A stretch of 64,000 bases of DNA. It comes from Allorhizobium pseudoryzae. GTDB lineage: Bacteria > Pseudomonadota > Alphaproteobacteria > Rhizobiales > Rhizobiaceae. Where the stretch lies: assembly GCF_011046245.1 (NCBI RefSeq), contig NZ_CP049241.1, positions 1 to 64,000 on the forward strand, written 5' to 3'. Below the pieces are notes generated by a model. It was not told where the DNA came from. It ran no database searches and saw only the letters and a list, made by a program, of their open reading frames with translations. Position 1 is the first letter of the stretch. Every line of letters starts with the position of its first letter. This document shows, piece after piece, positions 60,342 to 64,000 of this stretch. The position numbers and the translations under genes were made by a program.

Positions 60342-61507
60342 CAGGGCTATCGCATATGAGCGATCATGGAGATGAGGAAGTCATCGTCCCATCCGGCCTT
60401 CTTGATCTTGCGCCTTATGGATGCCTTGTCGGGATGCTGGCGGATCAGGTTGAGGGCGAGTTTTCTGAGTGTCGAGAGGTTTTGCGGCCCATGGTCCTTG
60501 CGGTTTCGTGCCGCATCCTCGCAGAAGGCCACATCGAGAACCCAATGCAGTTGGTTCTCGATCGTCCAGTGCGCCCTGGCGATCTTCAGGAAGGCTGTGG
60601 CGGAGACCTGCCTGGAGAGCAGGAAGTGCCGGATATGACTGGTTTGCCGGCCATCCGGCTCGATCCTGATGCTTTCCAGCCGGGCCACCGCCTTGATGCC
60701 GGGGAAGTCCATGCCGTCCGCCTCGACGATGCTTGCACGGCGGGTTTCGGTCCGGTCATGCAGCCTGGGATCCGTGGTTTCGGCACGGTCGGGATCGTCA
60801 GCCGCCTCCATGAGATGTCCGGCCTGCTTGAGCAGTCCCGGCTGGTTGCTCTTCAGCGCCAGCGCATAATCGGCACCGGTCGCCAGGATCGCTTTGGCCG
60901 TGTCGGCGCGGCAATGCAGCGCGTCGGCGGTGACCATGCAGCCCTCAAGCGACAGGCAGGCGAGCGCGTCGAGCACGCCCTTGACCTCGTTGCGGTTTGG
61001 CGCAAGCTGCTGGCCGATGACCATGCGGTTGTCGGCGGCCCAGATATTGACCAGATGCAGCGGCGTCGCCTTGTCGCCGCGCTTGTGGGCGCCGCGCACC
61101 GCCTTGCCGTCGATGGCGATGACGCCGGAGATCGACTGGGCGAAGGCGGCTGCGAACCTGGCGAACACCTCCTCGAAGGCAACCGGATCCAGGTGCCTGA
61201 AAACATTCGAGAAAACATCATGGCTCGGAATCCCGTACGGCAGCGGCATGACGGTCTTGAGCAGCTTGTGCTTGGACAGGCCAAAGTCGGCCATATCCTG
61301 ACAACTCTCGGCACCACACAGCACCGCCGCCAGACCGATGAACAAGACCGAGTTCAAAGGGTAACGCACATTGGCGGCCCGCGGGTCTGGAACCGAACCA
61401 AAAAGCGAAGCAAAGCCTTCCATCACAACCTCCATCAGCGATGGAGCCGAGAGGAATCGATTTGCCACATCCTTTCAAGAGCTTGTCTGCCATATGCGAT
61501 TCCCCTG
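60342..61507 (-). mobile_element. ISAs1-family insertion sequence, copy C (1166 bp)
   Basis: Same ends as copies A and B. Target duplication CCCCAAGAGG is perfect at 60332-60341 and 61508-61517. Inserted between msrB and the haloperoxidase gene, in a short C-rich sequence (CTCCTCCCCCAAGAGG) that resembles half of a palindromic repeat. Confidence 0.95.
60347..61435 (-). CDS. ISAs1-family transposase, copy C
   Basis: A 362-residue intact DDE transposase, with the residues as in copy A. It has AHKRGDK like copy B and LLKQAGHL like copy A, so the three copies differ at only a handful of positions. ATG at 61435 used; GTG at 61468 and ATG at 61423 are alternatives. Confidence 0.92.
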   Translation of the reverse strand: MEVVMEGFASLFGSVPDPRAANVRYPLNSVLFIGLAAVLCGAESCQDMADFGLSKHKLLKTVMPLPYGIPSHDVFSNVFRHLDPVAFEEVFARFAAAFAQSISGVIAIDGKAVRGAHKRGDKATPLHLVNIWAADNRMVIGQQLAPNRNEVKGVLDALACLSLEGCMVTADALHCRADTAKAILATGADYALALKSNQPGLLKQAGHLMEAADDPDRAETTDPRLHDRTETRRASIVEADGMDFPGIKAVARLESIRIEPDGRQTSHIRHFLLSRQVSATAFLKIARAHWTIENQLHWVLDVAFCEDAARNRKDHGPQNLSTLRKLALNLIRQHPDKASIRRKIKKAGWDDDFLISMIAHMR

Positions 61508-61530
61508 CCCCAAGAGGCGGGTCGCGACTT

Positions 61531-63237
61531 TCATCTTGCTGGGGTCGGTGTCATATTGAGCGCGATCGATTGGGACACGTCAACGGTGATGTTCTGGACG
61601 GCTGGTGGCTCCCTTAAGCCGCTGTCCCAAATATCATTGGCGATGCCAAGGCCGAGCGGGATGCCACCGACAGGGAGCCCCTCTGCCCTATTGGGCCAAA
61701 CATTGGAATAGTTGAGGACCGCGGGTCGACCATAGCGCGGACCTTCTGCCGGCACATTGGCGGGGTCAAATGCATCGAAATTCCAGTGCACCCCGAGATA
61801 GACACGGCTGATTCCGTTCTCGAAAATTGCATCCCACAGAGAAGCAAATTTCCGCACGACCCGCGTACGCACGGTGCCCGGCTGATCGCTCAGAGGCGCT
61901 GAGGGATCATACGGGCCGTCCAAATCACGGCTGACACCGTTCATCTCATCGGACACGAAGTCGAATGCCAAATCGTCTATGCCCTGTCCGTCCTTCTTGT
62001 TGCCCGCTTTGCCGACAAACAGCCGCACCATCTGGAAACAAGCCGACCCGAATGTCGCATGGCCGGATGGATAGGCGGGAAATGGTGGCTTGAACGCCTG
62101 ACGATTGGTGTTTGTATCCGGGGCGCCGAGTGCAGTCCAGAATGGATCCGCATCCGAATCAATCGTCACCATACCGCCGATCGCCCCCGGCCCGCTGCCG
62201 GTATCGTGCTCGCGGATGCCGGTTTGCGGCCGCCAGAGCTCCCACTTGTATTTTTCCTTCCAGGCAAATTTTCCGGCATCTGCCATGGCGACGTTGATAA
62301 GGGCAAAAAGGCGAATAAGTTGCTCGTGCGTCAGGTTACCCGCCACGCCGTCCTGGTAGAGCTTGCGGACAATCTGGTTGTAGAGCCTCGGCGGGCTGCC
62401 GATCAGGTTTGCCCCATCATAAGCCCAAAAAAAGGCGGCAACCGTCTGGTCCGGTTTTCTTGTCAGATGGGGGGTCCCAGGCGCACCACCCAAAGCAACG
62501 ACTTCGCGCAATGCATCAATGTAAGCCTGCTCACCCCGCGGTGGCGGTGCGAGCACATGATCCTGCGGATGATGCACGGCAAAAGCCTGCACATCCCCAT
62601 AATGGGGGCCATGATAGGCCCGAACGGGCTTGCTGCCACGCTCGGGATGTTCCGGATCAAGTGCTGCCCGACGGACAGGATGGACGGGATCCTCGCGGAA
62701 CTTGTAGCGCCCCTTACTCGGACGATAATATCCGGCATCCGCGCCCGGCTCACCCGGCTTCACACCGAGTTTGCCGATGATCGTTACGCCGATCATTTCA
62801 CCAAATACATACGCCGAATGCAGAGTATTAATCTCGCCCGGATAAGCGCCGATCAGGCCCCGCATCATCACGACGAGTGTTTCATGCGTTGCATCGGAGA
62901 TCGCACTCGCCTTGCGCGCATACAATGCGTCGAGAACCTTGGTCGCGGCGCCAGCCAACGCGTGCTCTGCCTCTGCCGGCCCCCAGGCCGGATCGACCGT
63001 CGCGGGCAGCATTGTCAGATATGTCGGGTAGGGCGAGTTCTGCCCCAAAGCTCCGAAATAGGCATCATGCATGGCGAGATGCAGAAGACCCAGCGCTCTT
63101 GAACTCATCGTGGGACCGGTTAGCGGACCGTCTAGACTATGGACGACACGATTCATCTCCAGCCCCACATGGTTCCAGTACAGAACCGGAACACGGTTTA
63201 AACGGGCATCCTCATTCACAGCCGGAAGCATCAGCAT
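61531..63237 (-). CDS. Vanadium-dependent haloperoxidase / PAP2-like protein
   Basis: A 568-residue vanadium haloperoxidase-family protein. Vanadate-binding motifs: KYKWELWRPQTG (Lys and Arg), PFPAYPSGHATFGS (Ser-Gly-His), and SRVYLGVHWNFDAFDP (Arg and the axial His). No signal peptide is obvious. Such enzymes oxidise halides with hydrogen peroxide; bacterial members also include acid phosphatase-like proteins. Codon and base use are less GC-biased than neighbours, suggesting transfer. Confidence 0.87.
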   Translation of the reverse strand: MLMLPAVNEDARLNRVPVLYWNHVGLEMNRVVHSLDGPLTGPTMSSRALGLLHLAMHDAYFGALGQNSPYPTYLTMLPATVDPAWGPAEAEHALAGAATKVLDALYARKASAISDATHETLVVMMRGLIGAYPGEINTLHSAYVFGEMIGVTIIGKLGVKPGEPGADAGYYRPSKGRYKFREDPVHPVRRAALDPEHPERGSKPVRAYHGPHYGDVQAFAVHHPQDHVLAPPPRGEQAYIDALREVVALGGAPGTPHLTRKPDQTVAAFFWAYDGANLIGSPPRLYNQIVRKLYQDGVAGNLTHEQLIRLFALINVAMADAGKFAWKEKYKWELWRPQTGIREHDTGSGPGAIGGMVTIDSDADPFWTALGAPDTNTNRQAFKPPFPAYPSGHATFGSACFQMVRLFVGKAGNKKDGQGIDDLAFDFVSDEMNGVSRDLDGPYDPSAPLSDQPGTVRTRVVRKFASLWDAIFENGISRVYLGVHWNFDAFDPANVPAEGPRYGRPAVLNYSNVWPNRAEGLPVGGIPLGLGIANDIWDSGLREPPAVQNITVDVSQSIALNMTPTPAR

Positions 63238-63454
63238 GTCATCCCCCCCTGGACTCTGCTCATCAACCCAAAATGTCTGCTGAATGTGTTGTTTTGCAGA
63301 TTACCACAATCTAGAGGTACATCAATACGTATGTTGCACAATTACAAAAACACAACCGACGTTTGCGCAAACACCACCCACGATGCGGCTAACCGCCGTG
63401 TCCCACGGTCACGGACGGACGGTCAGGGGGACTTCGGAGGAAGGAAAACCAAAC

Positions 63455-63955
63455 TCACACCTTCAATTCCATGCAGGTCAGATCCAGCCAGCGGCCGAAC
63501 TTGATGCCGACCTCTGAAAAGCGCCCCACCTCACGAAAGCCGAGGCTCTGGTGCAGGCGGATGGAACCGGTATTGCCGGATTCGATGCAGCCGACCATGA
63601 CGTGGATGCCGCCTTTTCGGGCGCGTTCGACCAGCGCCTGCATCAGCGCCTTGCCGATGCCGCCGCCGCGATGGTCCTTCTCGATATAGACGGAATGTTC
63701 CACCGTGTGGCGAAAGCCTTCGAAGGCGCGCCAGTCGCCATAGGAGGCGTAACCGGCAATCCGCCCCTCCACCTCCGCCACCAGCACCGGGAAGCCGCGC
63801 TCCAGGCGCGCCTGATGCCAGGCCTTGCGGTTGTCGAGATCGACGAGCGTCTCGTTCCAGATCGCCGTGGTGTTGGCCACCGCATCATTATAGATGTCCA
63901 GGATGGCGGGAAGATCGCTCGACGCGGCATCGCGGATGGTCAGGGCGGCGGCCAT
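63455..63955 (-). CDS. GNAT-family N-acetyltransferase (phosphinothricin-type)
   Basis: A 166-residue acetyltransferase. The acetyl-CoA motif is EKDHRGGGIGKALMQALVERA, with IWNETLVDLDNRKAWHQAR and IESGNTGSIRLHQSLGFREVG typical of the PAT/MddA group (L-methionine sulfoximine or phosphinothricin acetyltransferases). Start ATG at 63955 preferred. Substrate undetermined. Confidence 0.88.
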   Translation of the reverse strand: MAAALTIRDAASSDLPAILDIYNDAVANTTAIWNETLVDLDNRKAWHQARLERGFPVLVAEVEGRIAGYASYGDWRAFEGFRHTVEHSVYIEKDHRGGGIGKALMQALVERARKGGIHVMVGCIESGNTGSIRLHQSLGFREVGRFSEVGIKFGRWLDLTCMELKV

Positions 63956-64000
63956 GGGGAATTCCACTATAGTTGACTTTCGTCTCCCATAGCAGACGGG

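Noticed and set aside
60356..61711. Long frame (451 codons) antisense to ISAs1 copy C, and its equals on copies A and B
   Set aside because: It mirrors the transposase frame in all three copies; a coding bias artefact of high-GC DNA, with no ribosome-binding site.

Overview
High-GC alphaproteobacterial chromosome, most likely Rhizobiales and probably Rhizobiaceae. This is suggested by a Ros/MucR regulator, rhizobial DUF families (DUF2336, DUF1491, DUF5330, DUF6456), a seven-gene Mnh/Pha cation antiporter operon, an Omp25/Omp31-type porin, a Rhodobacter-type gene transfer agent (RcGTA) cluster and many rhizobial intergenic palindromic elements. Species cannot be fixed from the sequence alone.

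Positions 1-20457 (minus strand) hold an RcGTA-like structural cluster in canonical order, read right to left: small terminase-like g1, large terminase, a GH19 lysozyme-like gene, portal, a small membrane protein, prohead protease, major capsid, head-tail connector, head closure, DUF3168 tail terminator, major tail protein, tail chaperones, short tape measure, distal tail protein, hub, NlpC/P60 peptidase and the N-terminus of the megatron (cut by the window edge). The individual genes look intact, but the operon is interrupted by two ISAs1-family copies, an IS630-family copy, a VapBC plus MFS module on the opposite strand, a RelBE/ParDE-type module and a tandem array of micro-genes. Upstream of g1 there is a promoter, a short leader and an intrinsic terminator. 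A two-gene unit at 51463-52657 (DnaA domain IV-like protein plus DUF6456 protein) resembles the GafY/GafZ activator/antiterminator pair of other GTAs, so structural genes and candidate regulators lie about 31 kb apart.

The most novel-looking element is at 357-2395: three copies of a roughly 355-bp unit. Each encodes a 29-residue strongly basic peptide behind a good ribosome-binding site. On the opposite strand each also has a promoter, with -35 and -10 boxes 17 bp apart, and an intrinsic terminator inside the peptide gene, so an antisense RNA of about 90 nt is predicted. This is the layout of a type I toxin-antitoxin repeat family. An IS630 element sits exactly at the copy 1/copy 2 junction.

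Positions 20458-31100 hold a low-GC patch with a frameshifted gene and a stand-alone Cas2/SinR-like protein, a GFA-family gene, a paoABC-type molybdenum aldehyde oxidoreductase operon coupled to a catalase-like gene, a DUF4160/DUF2442 pair, selO and a porin. Positions 31278-34512 are a copper operon (copA-cueR-copZ) with a textbook CueR promoter. Positions 34549-50850 carry three toxin-antitoxin modules (one convergent), a NIT-domain chemoreceptor, an SDR epimerase, PBP1A, a DUF1214/DUF1254 pair, DUF2336 and a sensor histidine kinase. Positions 51030-59675 carry sufE, the GTA-regulator-like pair, mucR and the mnhABCDEFG operon. The right end has msrB, a third ISAs1 copy, a vanadium haloperoxidase and a GNAT acetyltransferase.

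All three ISAs1 copies are 1166 bp with perfect 10-bp target duplications, and all lie in C-rich intergenic sequence, at least two of them clearly inside intergenic palindromic repeats.
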